This document shows, piece after piece, positions 34,178-42,545 of a DNA stretch of 64,000 nt (position 1 is its first letter; every line of letters begins with the position of its first letter). The stretch lies in contig CAZZHG010000012.1 of NCBI GenBank assembly GCA_964653655.1, positions 1-64,000 of the forward strand, written 5' to 3'. The position numbers were made by a program, and so were the translations under genes. Source of the DNA: CAZZHG01 sp964653655 (GTDB lineage Bacteria > Bdellovibrionota > FAC87 > UBA2466). A model generated the notes under the pieces. That model saw only the letters and a program-made list of their open reading frames with translations, had not been told where the DNA came from and searched no databases.

Positions 34178-35092
34178 ATGGGTTCCCCCCTTCAAATGCA
34201 GTGGCCTCCGCTACCCGCCGAGGAGTTGCGGCCGGCCGGTCAGATGAGAAGGCTGCTTGCGGGAGTCGTCGACGGCCTGATCCTCTCCGCCGTGGGGGGA
34301 GCTTTGTTCGTCGCGGGGGCGTCGCTTCTATCGATAGCCTACGCGGACTTCTGGGGGATGTTTTACTTCGTATGCATCCTCTACGGGACCGCCTACCACG
34401 GGCCGTGGGGACGGGGCGCGACCATAGGAAAGCGCATCTATTCGTTGAAGCTCGTCGCGATGAACGGGGACTTCCCGCCGACGGGAGAGAGAGTTTTGCG
34501 CTCGGCGATTCTTTACTCGCCCATTCTGATGGAGGCCCTTCGCACGCGCTCCGGATTTCAAGGAGCCATCATCGGCCTTCTGCTCATCGCCATCGCTGTC
34601 TTGAACGGATTGAAGATCTGGAAGGATTCCGACGGCCGCGGGATTCACGATCGTTTCGCCTCCACGCTGGTCCACGAAACGAACCGTGAGGAATTTTCCT
34701 ACAATTCGGCGTACGGCCCGACGATCGCCGCCTTCGTCGCCGCCTTTCTCGTCGGCAGCGGCGTGCTCGCGAAAGGGCTGCCGCGCGTGATCACTTCCTA
34801 CGGCGGTCAGCTCAGCCAGGTGCTCCAGCTGCGAATCCAATTGGCTAAGCGTCTCAATCAGGCCGGCGTCGAAGTGGAACTTCGTATCGATGCCGACCGA
34901 ACCCAGACTCTCTTCATGCGGCTGGACACGCCCTCACCGCTTCGTTCCCTAGGCGCCTTGGCCGCCGAGCGCATCATGCACGAAGCGAAGGAAATCGGAT
35001 TTCCCGACGGAATCTCGACGGTCGAGGTGCACCTGCTCCGCCAGGACAAGGAACCTTTGCGGGTCCGCAGGCGCATCGAAGAGATCCCCTAA
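34178..35092 (+). CDS. RDD-family membrane protein
   Basis: The product from ATG 34178 is 304 aa; the frame also allows TTG 34151. The RDD domain occupies about residues 25-175: GQMRRLLAGVVDGLIL with the R-D pair, a second helix AYADFWGMFYFVCILYG, GATIGKRIYSLKLVAM and the final DSDGRGIHDRFASTLV with the D. A further membrane helix (about 200-215) leads to a periplasmic C-terminal part with a basic stretch. RDD proteins are putative transporters or ion exchangers of uncertain function; the extra C-terminal domain is unusual. Confidence 0.8.
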   Translation: MGSPLQMQWPPLPAEELRPAGQMRRLLAGVVDGLILSAVGGALFVAGASLLSIAYADFWGMFYFVCILYGTAYHGPWGRGATIGKRIYSLKLVAMNGDFPPTGERVLRSAILYSPILMEALRTRSGFQGAIIGLLLIAIAVLNGLKIWKDSDGRGIHDRFASTLVHETNREEFSYNSAYGPTIAAFVAAFLVGSGVLAKGLPRVITSYGGQLSQVLQLRIQLAKRLNQAGVEVELRIDADRTQTLFMRLDTPSPLRSLGALAAERIMHEAKEIGFPDGISTVEVHLLRQDKEPLRVRRRIEEIP

Positions 35093-35199
35093 CCCACTGA
35101 TCTCCCTAACCTATCCAGGTCCACATTTCCCTCATAGTCCTAGTCCATAATGAGATGTCTCGGTATTCGTCTTAGCGGAACGTTGGCAAGGGATGGACG

Positions 35200-37254
35200 A
35201 TGCCCCACTTCTCCGGAAAATTCGCGCTCGCGATCTCTTTCTGCCTGGCGTGTTCTCACGCCCTCGCCGACGACATCAAAAAAGCTCTGATGGACACTCT
35301 GTTCCCGGTCCCGTGTCACATGCTGCAGGGGAGAGTTAGCTATGTTTATCCGGTAAACGTAATCATGGGCACGTCGGACCGGCGCCTGCCCGGCTCTCCG
35401 GTTCGAGGACTCCGCTACGACTTGCGCCTGCCGCCCGGATCCCAGGGAATCGAGCGCCAAGTCTATCCGCCGGGCTACAAGACAATTCTTCTGCCTTACA
35501 GCGACGCCACGAACGGTGAGACGGGGCAGATCGACGCCTGGGTAGTCTACGCCGTCGGAAAGGAAATGAAGGTCATCGAAGCCTACTCCCAAGGGCGCGC
35601 CTTTTCTCCGGCGATAAGGGAGAAAAACGCGGAGGCCCGAAAGGCGTATCGTAAAGCGCGCATGCGCGACAATACGTGGTTTCTTAACGACGGATCCTTG
35701 CGCACCGGCAGCGACGGCCTTCAAACCCCCTTCCAGGAAGAGGTTCAACAGAAAAACGTCCTCGTCGACGGCGAGTACCACAGCGTCGTGGATTGGCTCC
35801 AATACACCTGGGAAAACTGCACGCCCATCGACGTTCTCACCACGGCGGAAGCAAACAGCCGATCTCAAGGCCAGGCTGGAACTTTCGGATCCTGCGCGAA
35901 CGCCGACTACAACTCCGTCACCAACCCCGGCGGAACAACGAATAATCCCGACTGTCTTGCGAACTACTACATGTCGGAAATGCGCAACCAGATTTCCTGG
36001 CAAGAGTACAAGGCGGTTCGCGGAATGATCCCCATCGTCGGCACCGTCTATAAAGTTCAAGAGTGCTTGGACAGCGCCGATCCGTGGTGCTACGGAGAAG
36101 CGGCGGTGGCCGGAGCGATGGATATCGGAACCATTCTGGTTCCCGTCGCCAAACTCGGGCAAGGGGTCGCGGGGGCGGGACGGATGGCGACGATGGTGCG
36201 CGCTTCGGGATCCGTCATCGGCAAAACGGGACGAGGCATCACCGGGGTGGCCGCCGTCGGTAACACGGCTCTCGCCCTCAAAGATTTGAGCGAAGGAAAA
36301 AAGCTCGATGCTGTGGCCCGCTTCCTCATGGCCTCCGCCGACGTTTACCAGCTCTATGCCTACACGAGCGCGATGGGCAAAATGAGCGCGATAAAGAAAC
36401 TCTCGAAGGAAGCTCCCGCCAACAGCCAGTGCTATCCGTATACGAAGTCGGCCGACGCGGGTCTTCCGAGCATATGCCGTCTGGAAGGGCGCAACTCGGG
36501 TCTGAACACCGTTGCGGATGCGGTCGCCCCGGCGGACGTGAAAAAGATCTTCGATGCCGACGGAAATACGACCTTGAAGCTCACCGATCCGTTTTTTGGA
36601 GACGGAAACAATATTTACATTCACGTCGCGGACCCCACCTTGTTCGAGCCGTTCAGTCACTTCCAGCTCATCGTAAAAAACCAGAATACCGGCGTGATGG
36701 AAATTCTTACGACGGCTCCCGGCCTCAAGCTGACGTTCAAGGAAGGCAATCATATATCGGGAGGCTATCTCTTCGCCTTCAAGGACATTCCGGAGGAATC
36801 CATCGCGGCTCTCAACGCCTATGTGGCCCGGGGACGCAGGGAAGCGAGCTGCGTCGCGGGAGCCTTCAATGCTCTGGACGCCGCGGGAATCTCCCTGAAA
36901 GGTCCAACGGGTCGCGCCGCCCATGTCCTGCCGGGCGCCGCCATGAAAAAGATGATTAAGGACGGATTCAAACTCAGCGACGAAGCCATGCAAAATGTGA
37001 GCTTCGAAGTTTACAGTTTGTCGTCGAAAGACTTGGGAAAGAAACTCCGCTCCGCTCAGCTGGGATCGGCCAATGCCCTGGCCTTTCCGGTCATCGTCGT
37101 CACCGGAACCTACGTTATCTATGTCGGAGGCACCCAAGTCACAAAAGCCCTCTGGGGGGTCTACGTCATGAACGACGAAGGGCCCGAGTGCAACGCGCTC
37201 GAGTTGGGCGGTACGCCCGGCGGAATCGCCCAGCCCGGAGGTGGTTCGCCATGA
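35200..37254 (+). CDS. Large secreted protein of unknown function
   Basis: A 684-aa protein with a signal peptide (FALAISFCLACSHALA). The N-terminal third (to about 260) has several Cys and acidic loops. A central Gly/Ala-rich hydrophobic stretch (about 270-390: MIPIVGTVYKVQECLDSADP, then GAMDIGTILVPVAKLGQGVAG) resembles the pre-toxin or membrane-crossing region found in polymorphic toxins. The C-terminal third (about 420-684) is mixed alpha/beta with CxxxF pairs (REASCVAGAF) and ends in a Gly/Pro tail. It overlaps the next gene (DUF4215 lipoprotein) by 4 bases. No catalytic motif is visible. Function unknown; the toxin link is weak inference. Confidence 0.75.
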   Translation: MPHFSGKFALAISFCLACSHALADDIKKALMDTLFPVPCHMLQGRVSYVYPVNVIMGTSDRRLPGSPVRGLRYDLRLPPGSQGIERQVYPPGYKTILLPYSDATNGETGQIDAWVVYAVGKEMKVIEAYSQGRAFSPAIREKNAEARKAYRKARMRDNTWFLNDGSLRTGSDGLQTPFQEEVQQKNVLVDGEYHSVVDWLQYTWENCTPIDVLTTAEANSRSQGQAGTFGSCANADYNSVTNPGGTTNNPDCLANYYMSEMRNQISWQEYKAVRGMIPIVGTVYKVQECLDSADPWCYGEAAVAGAMDIGTILVPVAKLGQGVAGAGRMATMVRASGSVIGKTGRGITGVAAVGNTALALKDLSEGKKLDAVARFLMASADVYQLYAYTSAMGKMSAIKKLSKEAPANSQCYPYTKSADAGLPSICRLEGRNSGLNTVADAVAPADVKKIFDADGNTTLKLTDPFFGDGNNIYIHVADPTLFEPFSHFQLIVKNQNTGVMEILTTAPGLKLTFKEGNHISGGYLFAFKDIPEESIAALNAYVARGRREASCVAGAFNALDAAGISLKGPTGRAAHVLPGAAMKKMIKDGFKLSDEAMQNVSFEVYSLSSKDLGKKLRSAQLGSANALAFPVIVVTGTYVIYVGGTQVTKALWGVYVMNDEGPECNALELGGTPGGIAQPGGGSP

Positions 37255-38009
37255 GCCGCCGCTTCCTATACGCGATGCTGCTCGCTTTGTTCGCGGTGAG
37301 CGCTTGCCTTGCGCCTCCGGAGGCGGAGACTCCGCCGCCCATTCTGGGGCCCGTCTGCCAAAAGATGTGGGTCTCGCGGAAGGTGGGCAGTGAGGAATAC
37401 GTCTCCACTTGCGATGGCACGTGCCAGCTCCCCGAGCCGGATCCCCGCTGCGGCGACGGAGTCGTGAACGCGTCGGGCGAAGAGTGCGACGACGGAAATA
37501 CTGACAACGGCGACGGCTGCAGCGATGTCTGCTTGAACGAAAGCGAGCATTGCGGAGACGGCTACCAGAACTCGGGTGAGCAATGCGACGACGGGAATAA
37601 AGACAACGGCGACGGCTGCGATTCGACCTGCCACTACGAGCCGACTCCGTCGCCCTCTCCCACGCCCGAACCGGAGGAGGAAGAGGAAGCTTCCGAAGAG
37701 CCCTCCGCGACTCCGACGGCCACGCCCACGGAGACTCCCACTTCGACTCCGACCACGACTCCAACGGCTACTCCGACCGCGACGCCGACGCCGAGCCTTG
37801 CCCCGAGCGACGGCCCGCAACCGGAAGAGACGGAGACCCCGGCCCCCGCGACACCGACTCCCTCTCCGGTAACGGCTACCGCGACACCGGAACCCTCGCC
37901 CGAGCAAACCGGAGCTCCGGCGGCGAGCCAACCGGCCGCGCCAACGCCGACGCCTTCGCCGGGATCTGCCCAAACTCCGGGTCCGTCCGACTTCCCTTTT
38001 TCGACCTGA
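37251..38009 (+). CDS. DUF4215 Cys-rich lipoprotein with Pro/Thr stalk
   Basis: The 252-aa protein starts at ATG 37251, overlapping the stop of the previous gene (ATGA). It has a lipobox-like FAVSACLA and then two consecutive Myxococcus-type Cys-rich repeats, each CGDG-x-N-x-GE-x-CDDGN-x-DNGDGC, at about 64-92 and 96-124. The rest (about 130-252) is a Thr/Pro/Ser repeat of PTxTPT units, a long extended stalk. Surface display at the outer membrane is likely. The coupling with the large secreted protein suggests they act as a pair. Confidence 0.85.
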   Translation: MSRRFLYAMLLALFAVSACLAPPEAETPPPILGPVCQKMWVSRKVGSEEYVSTCDGTCQLPEPDPRCGDGVVNASGEECDDGNTDNGDGCSDVCLNESEHCGDGYQNSGEQCDDGNKDNGDGCDSTCHYEPTPSPSPTPEPEEEEEASEEPSATPTATPTETPTSTPTTTPTATPTATPTPSLAPSDGPQPEETETPAPATPTPSPVTATATPEPSPEQTGAPAASQPAAPTPTPSPGSAQTPGPSDFPFST

Positions 38010-38381
38010 TTAAATGAGTCTGCCGAGATGAAGCCCGCCGAAAGTCGCGAGCACGCCGAGAACCGCGCTTAGCCCGAGGTACGCCGAGGCTTGCAGCAGC
38101 TGACCGCCTTCGATGAGCCGGCTCATCTCGAGCGAGAAGGCGGAAAAAGTAGTGAAGCCGCCGAGCAGCCCCACCATGATTCCCGTCGTGACCTCCGCCG
38201 GAAGCCCCGTTCGCTCGGCGCCGAAAGCGTATGCCACGCCTATCGCAAAAGAGCCCGTCACGTTGATGACTAGAGTCGCGTACGGAAAAGGCGATGCGAC
38301 GAAATCACTGAAGAACACGTTAAGAAAGTAGCGGGCGAAGACACCCACCAAGCCGAATACGCCGATATAGACGAGAGTCAT
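38010..38381 (-). CDS. crcB: Fluoride ion channel FluC/CrcB
   Basis: FluC dimers export fluoride and prevent poisoning. The 123-aa protein has four helices and the family landmarks: GVFARYFLN, LVINVTGSFAIG with the pore Asn, and GGFTTFSAFSLE, the central sodium and Phe-box segment. TATACT lies 9 bases before the ATG and suggests a 3-base leader or leaderless message. No fluoride riboswitch is visible in the short upstream gap. The gene starts 23 bases from the end of the preceding small exported-protein gene. Confidence 0.95.
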   Translation of the reverse strand: MTLVYIGVFGLVGVFARYFLNVFFSDFVASPFPYATLVINVTGSFAIGVAYAFGAERTGLPAEVTTGIMVGLLGGFTTFSAFSLEMSRLIEGGQLLQASAYLGLSAVLGVLATFGGLHLGRLI

Positions 38382-38404
38382 TTGAAAGGAAGTATACCCC
38401 GGCT

Positions 38405-38692
38405 TTACGGCAGCGAGGTAAAGAGACGGGCGCCGAGACGGAAAATAAAACCGCGCACGCAGCTGGAGTAGAAACCCACCACATCAGTGGAGTCGTCGAG
38501 AAGCCGCTTCGCCCCCACCCGCACCGCTTCCACCCGCCCGCGCACACTCTCGGGAAGATCCCGGACCACTTCATTCACCGAGGGGACATGCAGATCCGGA
38601 AGCTGGCCGTAGCCCGGCGCGATCAGCAGATTCGGAAACGGAAAAAAGAAGAGCGCTCCGAGAAGAAAGGCGGTTCCACAGGCGCGCTTCAT
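38405..38692 (-). CDS. Small exported protein, unknown
   Basis: A 95-aa product with a hydrophobic leader (MKRACGTAFLLGALFFFPFPNLLIAPGYG) and a basic mature part with one or two amphipathic helices (VNEVVRDLPESVRGRVEAVR, SCVRGFIFRLGARLF). Its ATG overlaps the stop of rlmN by 4 bases, so it is translated from the rlmN message. No family recognised. Confidence 0.65.
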   Translation of the reverse strand: MKRACGTAFLLGALFFFPFPNLLIAPGYGQLPDLHVPSVNEVVRDLPESVRGRVEAVRVGAKRLLDDSTDVVGFYSSCVRGFIFRLGARLFTSLP

Positions 38693-39768
38693 GCGAGCGC
38701 CTCCGTCGGAAGGTTGCCCCTTTGCGCCCTGAGTTTCGCGTACTCGTGTGCCTTGTCCTCTTGGGTACGCAGCTGCCCGCAGGCGCCCGCGATGTCCCGG
38801 CCCCGGCTACGCCGGTAGGTAGCCGTATAACCTTCGTTAAGTAAGATGTTTTGGAACGAGAGCACCCGCGCCTCCGCCGGCCGCTTGAACGAGACGAAAG
38901 GATTCTCGTTATAGGCGAGCAGGTTGATCTTGCTCGGGATGCCCCGGAGCAATTTCACGAGCCGGTGCGCGTCCTCGTCGGAGTCGTTCAAATCCTTGAT
39001 GAGGATGTATTCGAACGTGATGCGGTTCCTGCCCGGGATGCGCACCGTACGGCACGTCTCCATCAGCTCATCCAAAGAATGCTTCTTGTTGATGGGCATC
39101 AGCTTCGCGCGCTGCTCTTCGGTCGTGCCGTGGAGGGAAATCGCGAGCTTCGCGATGTTCGCATCGAGAAAATGCTGAATCTTCGGCGTAAGCCCGACGG
39201 TCGACACCGTAATGTGGCGCTTTCCGATCTGCGCGCCCATGGGATGCGAGAAAATGTGCAAAGCGCGGATGACTTCGTCGTAGTTGTCGAAGGGCTCGCC
39301 CATTCCCATCAGCACGATGTTGGTGATGGGCGCCGGAAACTCGATCGAGTAGAGCTGATCGACTATCTCCCACGCTTTCAAATCGCGGGTGAACTTCATG
39401 TAGCCGGTCGCGCAGAAGGTGCACGCCATCTTGCAGCCGACCTGCGTGGAAACACAAAGCGTGTTGCGTTCCTCGGACGGAATGAAAACGGACTCCACCG
39501 TTTCGCCGTCGGGCAGGCGCACGAGAAACTTCGCGGTGCCGTCTTCCTTCGAGTGCTCGGCTTTGGCGACGGTTAGTTTTGGAATATCGAACCGCTCGGC
39601 CAAAAACTCACGGAAGGACTTGTGCAGATCGGTCATCTGGTGGAAGTCGGTCTCCCGCCGCAGATGGATCCAGCGAAAGAGCTGACGCCCGCGAAAAGCC
39701 GAATGGCCGAGCTCGATCATCTTGGCTTCGAGCTCTTCAAGCGTCAGATTTTTCAGGTTTTCCTTCAT
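38689..39768 (-). CDS. rlmN: Dual-specificity 23S rRNA/tRNA C2-adenine methyltransferase RlmN
   Basis: RlmN is a radical-SAM enzyme that methylates A2503 of 23S rRNA and A37 of some tRNAs. The 359-aa protein has the iron-sulfur motif C-x3-C-x2-C in GCKMACTFCATGYM (Cys112, 116, 119), the GMGEP SAM motif (155-159) and the resolving Cys330 in GRDIAGACGQL. The N-terminal helical domain (GRQLFRWIHLRRETDFHQM) is typical. The start has no Shine-Dalgarno; TATAGG 10 bases upstream suggests a very short leader. Confidence 0.97.
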   Translation of the reverse strand: MKENLKNLTLEELEAKMIELGHSAFRGRQLFRWIHLRRETDFHQMTDLHKSFREFLAERFDIPKLTVAKAEHSKEDGTAKFLVRLPDGETVESVFIPSEERNTLCVSTQVGCKMACTFCATGYMKFTRDLKAWEIVDQLYSIEFPAPITNIVLMGMGEPFDNYDEVIRALHIFSHPMGAQIGKRHITVSTVGLTPKIQHFLDANIAKLAISLHGTTEEQRAKLMPINKKHSLDELMETCRTVRIPGRNRITFEYILIKDLNDSDEDAHRLVKLLRGIPSKINLLAYNENPFVSFKRPAEARVLSFQNILLNEGYTATYRRSRGRDIAGACGQLRTQEDKAHEYAKLRAQRGNLPTEALA

Positions 39769-39805
39769 CGAACCCGAACCTATACCCCAAATCGCGTTCT
39801 GATTG

Positions 39806-40456
39806 CTACCCGAGCTTCAGGTGAGTCAGTAGCTCCGGGAAAGCGTTGAGAATTTGCCCGGGCGTCCCCTTCACCCGGCCGAAACCGTAGCCGGCGGCGA
39901 GAAAGCGCGCCCCGGCCGCTTCCGCGCATTGGCGGTCCACCTCGTGGTCGCCTACCATCACCATTCCGCCTTTAGAAGGATCCACGCCTACCTTACGGGC
40001 GGCCTCCAGAAGATGAGCCGGGTGCGGCTTGAAGCGCGAGACGCTGTCCAGCCCCGCGATGGCGTCGAAAGTTATCGTCGGTAAATAGTGTTGGAGGGTC
40101 AGCTCGGCGACCTTCGTGTGCTTGTTGGTGACCACGGCCACCTTCAGGCCGGCCTTCGCCCGTAACGTCCGAAGCGTTTCCTCGACCCCGGGGTAAGCCG
40201 ACCCGCCGGCGTAGGGCTCTTCCAGGTAGGAGAGCCGGAACGCCTCGATCGCCTTGGGCTGCTCCTCGGCCGGAAGTTCCGGGCAGCCGTGCTGGACAAG
40301 ATAATTCACCCCATGGCCGATGCAGGGGCGCAGCTCCTCCGTGGAGCGGATAGGCAGCCCGTAGACCTTATGCCGCACCCGGTTAAGATGGCCGCAGATG
40401 TCCTCCAGGCTGTCGATCAGAGTACCGTCCAAATCTAGAAAAATAGCTGAAATCAT
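39806..40456 (-). CDS. HAD-family phosphatase, phosphoglycolate phosphatase-like
   Basis: The 216-aa protein has HAD motif I FLDLDGTLIDS, the cap domain, motif II VAVVTNKH, the conserved Lys of SRFKPHPAHL and motif IV MVGDHEVDRQCAEAAG. The pattern fits Gph (2-phosphoglycolate phosphatase) or the PPase/pyrophosphatase-like PgpB-HAD group. ATG 40456 is preceded by TATATT at exact leaderless distance; a TTG-started form 9 residues longer is less likely. Confidence 0.88.
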   Translation of the reverse strand: MISAIFLDLDGTLIDSLEDICGHLNRVRHKVYGLPIRSTEELRPCIGHGVNYLVQHGCPELPAEEQPKAIEAFRLSYLEEPYAGGSAYPGVEETLRTLRAKAGLKVAVVTNKHTKVAELTLQHYLPTITFDAIAGLDSVSRFKPHPAHLLEAARKVGVDPSKGGMVMVGDHEVDRQCAEAAGARFLAAGYGFGRVKGTPGQILNAFPELLTHLKLG

Positions 40457-40462
40457 TGGGTA

Positions 40463-40468
40463 AATATA
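40463..40468 (-). promoter_or_regulatory. Candidate leaderless -10 of the HAD gene (TATATT)
   Basis: TATATT ends exactly 6 bases before ATG 40456; no Shine-Dalgarno is present. Confidence 0.45.
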
Positions 40469-40471
40469 ACC

Positions 40472-40511
40472 AACCGGGCTCAACCGGTTTTACTTGTACC
40501 CGAGCCCGGTT
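40472..40511. repeat. Palindromic element in a divergent promoter region
   Basis: Arms AACCGGGCTC (40472-40481) and GAGCCCGGTT (40502-40511) are perfectly complementary; the loop contains a further palindrome AACCGGTT (40482-40489). It lies between the divergent HAD and ECF sigma genes, over the expected -35 region of the HAD gene, and could be an operator. Confidence 0.6.
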
Positions 40512-40607
40512 CCTTTTGTCACAACAATCACGGCCGTTCGTCTATAACCCTAGAAGACTGGGGTTTTTACCCATCTCAGTCATTTAAAGAGGGGTCAGGG
40601 TTCTCGA

Positions 40608-41201
40608 ATGGGCAACGAGCTGAAGTCTTGGGTCAAGCGCCTGAGGAAAGGAGACCAGAGTGCCTTTCTTCCGTTCTACGAGAAGACCGCTCCCGGTTTG
40701 ATGCGGTTCCTTCTTTGGAAGTCGAACGGAAACAAGGAACTCTCGGAAGACATCCTGCAGGAGAGTTACGTGCGCTTTCTCCTGCACCTCGACCGGCTTG
40801 AGTCGGAAGAGGAAATCTCGATCCAGTCTTACCTGCTCCGGATCGTGAAACATTGTTTGATCGATAAAGTGGCGAGGAGCCCGCACGCGGCCCGGCACCA
40901 CATACCGATGGAAGACGCACTCCACTTGGCGGAAACCAGAGAGGAAGCCAAGCAGGAGCAAGCGGTGGAACTGAGAGAACTTGCGATTGCCATGAAATCA
41001 CTGAGTGAAAAAGATTCCGAAATCATCTGGCTGAGAGACGCGATGGGAATGTCCCATCGGGAGGTCGCCGAACAGGTCGGCATCTCCGAGCAGGCCTCGC
41101 GCCAGGCTTACGTCCGCGCGAAGCGCTCGCTCCTATCGGAGCTGGCCGCCACCGGAGCCGCGGTTTTCAACGGGGGGGACTATGCTGCTGAATTGTCCTA
41201 A
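40608..41201 (+). CDS. ECF-type RNA polymerase sigma factor
   Basis: The 197-aa protein has sigma region 2 (about 10-75: SAFLPFYEKTAPGLMRFLL, LSEDILQESYVRFLLHL) and region 4 (about 125-180: LSEKDSEIIWLRDAMGMSH and REVAEQVGISEQASRQAYVR, the helix-turn-helix). No region 3 is present, as in ECF factors. AGAGGGG precedes the ATG. It overlaps the anti-sigma gene by 20 bases. It would direct transcription of an envelope-related regulon, possibly including the genes that follow. Confidence 0.93.
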   Translation: MGNELKSWVKRLRKGDQSAFLPFYEKTAPGLMRFLLWKSNGNKELSEDILQESYVRFLLHLDRLESEEEISIQSYLLRIVKHCLIDKVARSPHAARHHIPMEDALHLAETREEAKQEQAVELRELAIAMKSLSEKDSEIIWLRDAMGMSHREVAEQVGISEQASRQAYVRAKRSLLSELAATGAAVFNGGDYAAELS

Positions 41202-41721
41202 GCCCGAAAAGCTCCTCGAGCTGTTCACCATCCCCGACGAGATTTCCTTCAGCCAGCGCGCGGTCACCAAAACCCACGCTTTCTTCTGCGCCGACTGCCA
41301 GGCAAAGCTCACGACCCTCAAGTCGTCGTGGGAACACTATTTCAAGCCCGAGCCCGACATCACGTCGTCTCTTCTGAAGGTGTACTCGAAGCTTCAGAAG
41401 GACGAGACGCTGATCCTGAAAGGCTGGAAGCTCGGCGACACTCCCAGAAAACGCGGCGCGCGCCACGTTCTGTTCAACGAAGGCTGGCTCTTCCGCGGGA
41501 GCGTCGGCCTCGGCATGGCGGCCCTCGTCGCGGTAATCGCCGTGGGTCCCCTGAACAAGTCGCAGCCGAGGGAAGACCTCGTAGCGGACGTTTTCAAATC
41601 GGCGAAAGCCGAGCTTCCCCTCATGCAGATTCGCACTGAGGACAAGGACTCGGTGAAGGTGCGTTACCTTCAGCCGGAGCTGCTCCAAACCATCGAATTT
41701 GAAACGACGAGCGCCAGATGA
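41182..41721 (+). CDS. Probable anti-sigma factor with zinc-finger and one membrane helix
   Basis: The 179-aa protein has a short N-terminal domain with THAFFCADCQAKL, a His and CxxC set like the zinc anti-sigma fold, then a helix region and one membrane segment (about 103-125: GSVGLGMAALVAVIAVG), followed by a periplasmic tail of about 55 residues. The 20-base overlap with the sigma gene and this topology support anti-sigma function. It is followed by a 4-base overlap into the STN-domain gene, so all three are co-translated. Confidence 0.75.
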   Translation: MLLNCPKPEKLLELFTIPDEISFSQRAVTKTHAFFCADCQAKLTTLKSSWEHYFKPEPDITSSLLKVYSKLQKDETLILKGWKLGDTPRKRGARHVLFNEGWLFRGSVGLGMAALVAVIAVGPLNKSQPREDLVADVFKSAKAELPLMQIRTEDKDSVKVRYLQPELLQTIEFETTSAR

Positions 41722-42533
41722 AACAACGCTTTTTAATGACGGCTTTATTCATGGGCGGGGGTATCGCTGCGAACGCGATGCCTCCGCTCCCTCCTCCTTC
41801 CGCGGCGATTTCGCCGGTACCGGCTCAGTTCATGACCACGGTTCAGTTTTCGGTTCAGGAGCGCACTCCGATGCTCAATCAGCGTGGCCAGCAGCTCGTG
41901 GTCGACGAGTTTTCCGACGTATTCGAGGCCTGGCCCGAGTTCACGGGCAAGCGTTACGAAGTGAAGATGAACGGCCCCGAAGTCGTCTTCTACGTCACCG
42001 GCTCCAACGATTTGCGCCAGCCCATGGAAAAGGCGATGGCCCAGCTCATTCAGGAGCTGAACGGCCGGGTCCGCGCCCGAGGCCGCACTCAGTTTTACCG
42101 CACGAGCTTCGAGCAAGGCGGCGGCGGCTCCCTCGAAGTGCGCACCGACGACTCCCATTCGAAAATCGTTTCCGTCTCCGCCCAGAGCGTTCCCCTTCGC
42201 GACATCCTGAAGGAGATCAAGACTCAAGTGGGCGGTCTCAGCTACCTCATCCCGGGCGAGTGCGCGGAGCAGCTCGTCGACTGGAGCTACGGCGAGGAAG
42301 GCACCTCGGAGCCGAAAGCCCTCGATGCCGCCATGCGGGAAATCGGAGCCCTCTTCAAGCTAAACCTCCAGAAGCAGAACAACACCTACGTATTCAGCGG
42401 CCCGTGCGATGCGGCCCAGATACCGAAGGTCAAAGGCCGCCCGCTCACCAACGAGCTGTGGACCGACCTTCCCAAGGGCCATGGCGTGCGGCCTACCGCC
42501 GTGTTCTTTTCCGTTCCGCCCATTGCGAGGTAA
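41718..42533 (+). CDS. Exported STN-domain-like protein
   Basis: The 271-aa protein has a signal peptide (LMTALFMGGGIAANA) and about 130 residues of unassigned sequence. A region then follows (about 155-235: VSVSAQSVPLRDILKEIKTQVGG, split here from LSYLIPGECAEQ) that matches the secretin/TonB short N-terminal (STN) domain pattern. STN domains receive signals in transducers such as FecA. Here the domain is free in the periplasm, co-translated with sigma and anti-sigma genes. It may be the periplasmic signal input to the anti-sigma factor (inference). Confidence 0.65.
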   Translation: MKQRFLMTALFMGGGIAANAMPPLPPPSAAISPVPAQFMTTVQFSVQERTPMLNQRGQQLVVDEFSDVFEAWPEFTGKRYEVKMNGPEVVFYVTGSNDLRQPMEKAMAQLIQELNGRVRARGRTQFYRTSFEQGGGGSLEVRTDDSHSKIVSVSAQSVPLRDILKEIKTQVGGLSYLIPGECAEQLVDWSYGEEGTSEPKALDAAMREIGALFKLNLQKQNNTYVFSGPCDAAQIPKVKGRPLTNELWTDLPKGHGVRPTAVFFSVPPIAR

Positions 42534-42545
42534 ACTCTCTCCCTG

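Noticed and set aside
36000..36400. Definite polymorphic toxin call for the large secreted protein
   Set aside because: Only a loose Gly/Ala-rich hydrophobic pattern resembles pre-toxin regions; no toxin domain motif or immunity gene is visible.
35140..37764. A minus-strand open frame of 874 codons opposite the large secreted protein and DUF4215 genes
   Set aside because: Ser/Arg/Gly-biased composition and no ribosome site; it is the mirror frame of GC-rich coding sequence, while the plus strand has signal peptides and domains.
38382..38404. Fluoride riboswitch upstream of fluC
   Set aside because: The gap is too short and lacks the riboswitch core; the -10-like TATACT suggests an almost leaderless message.
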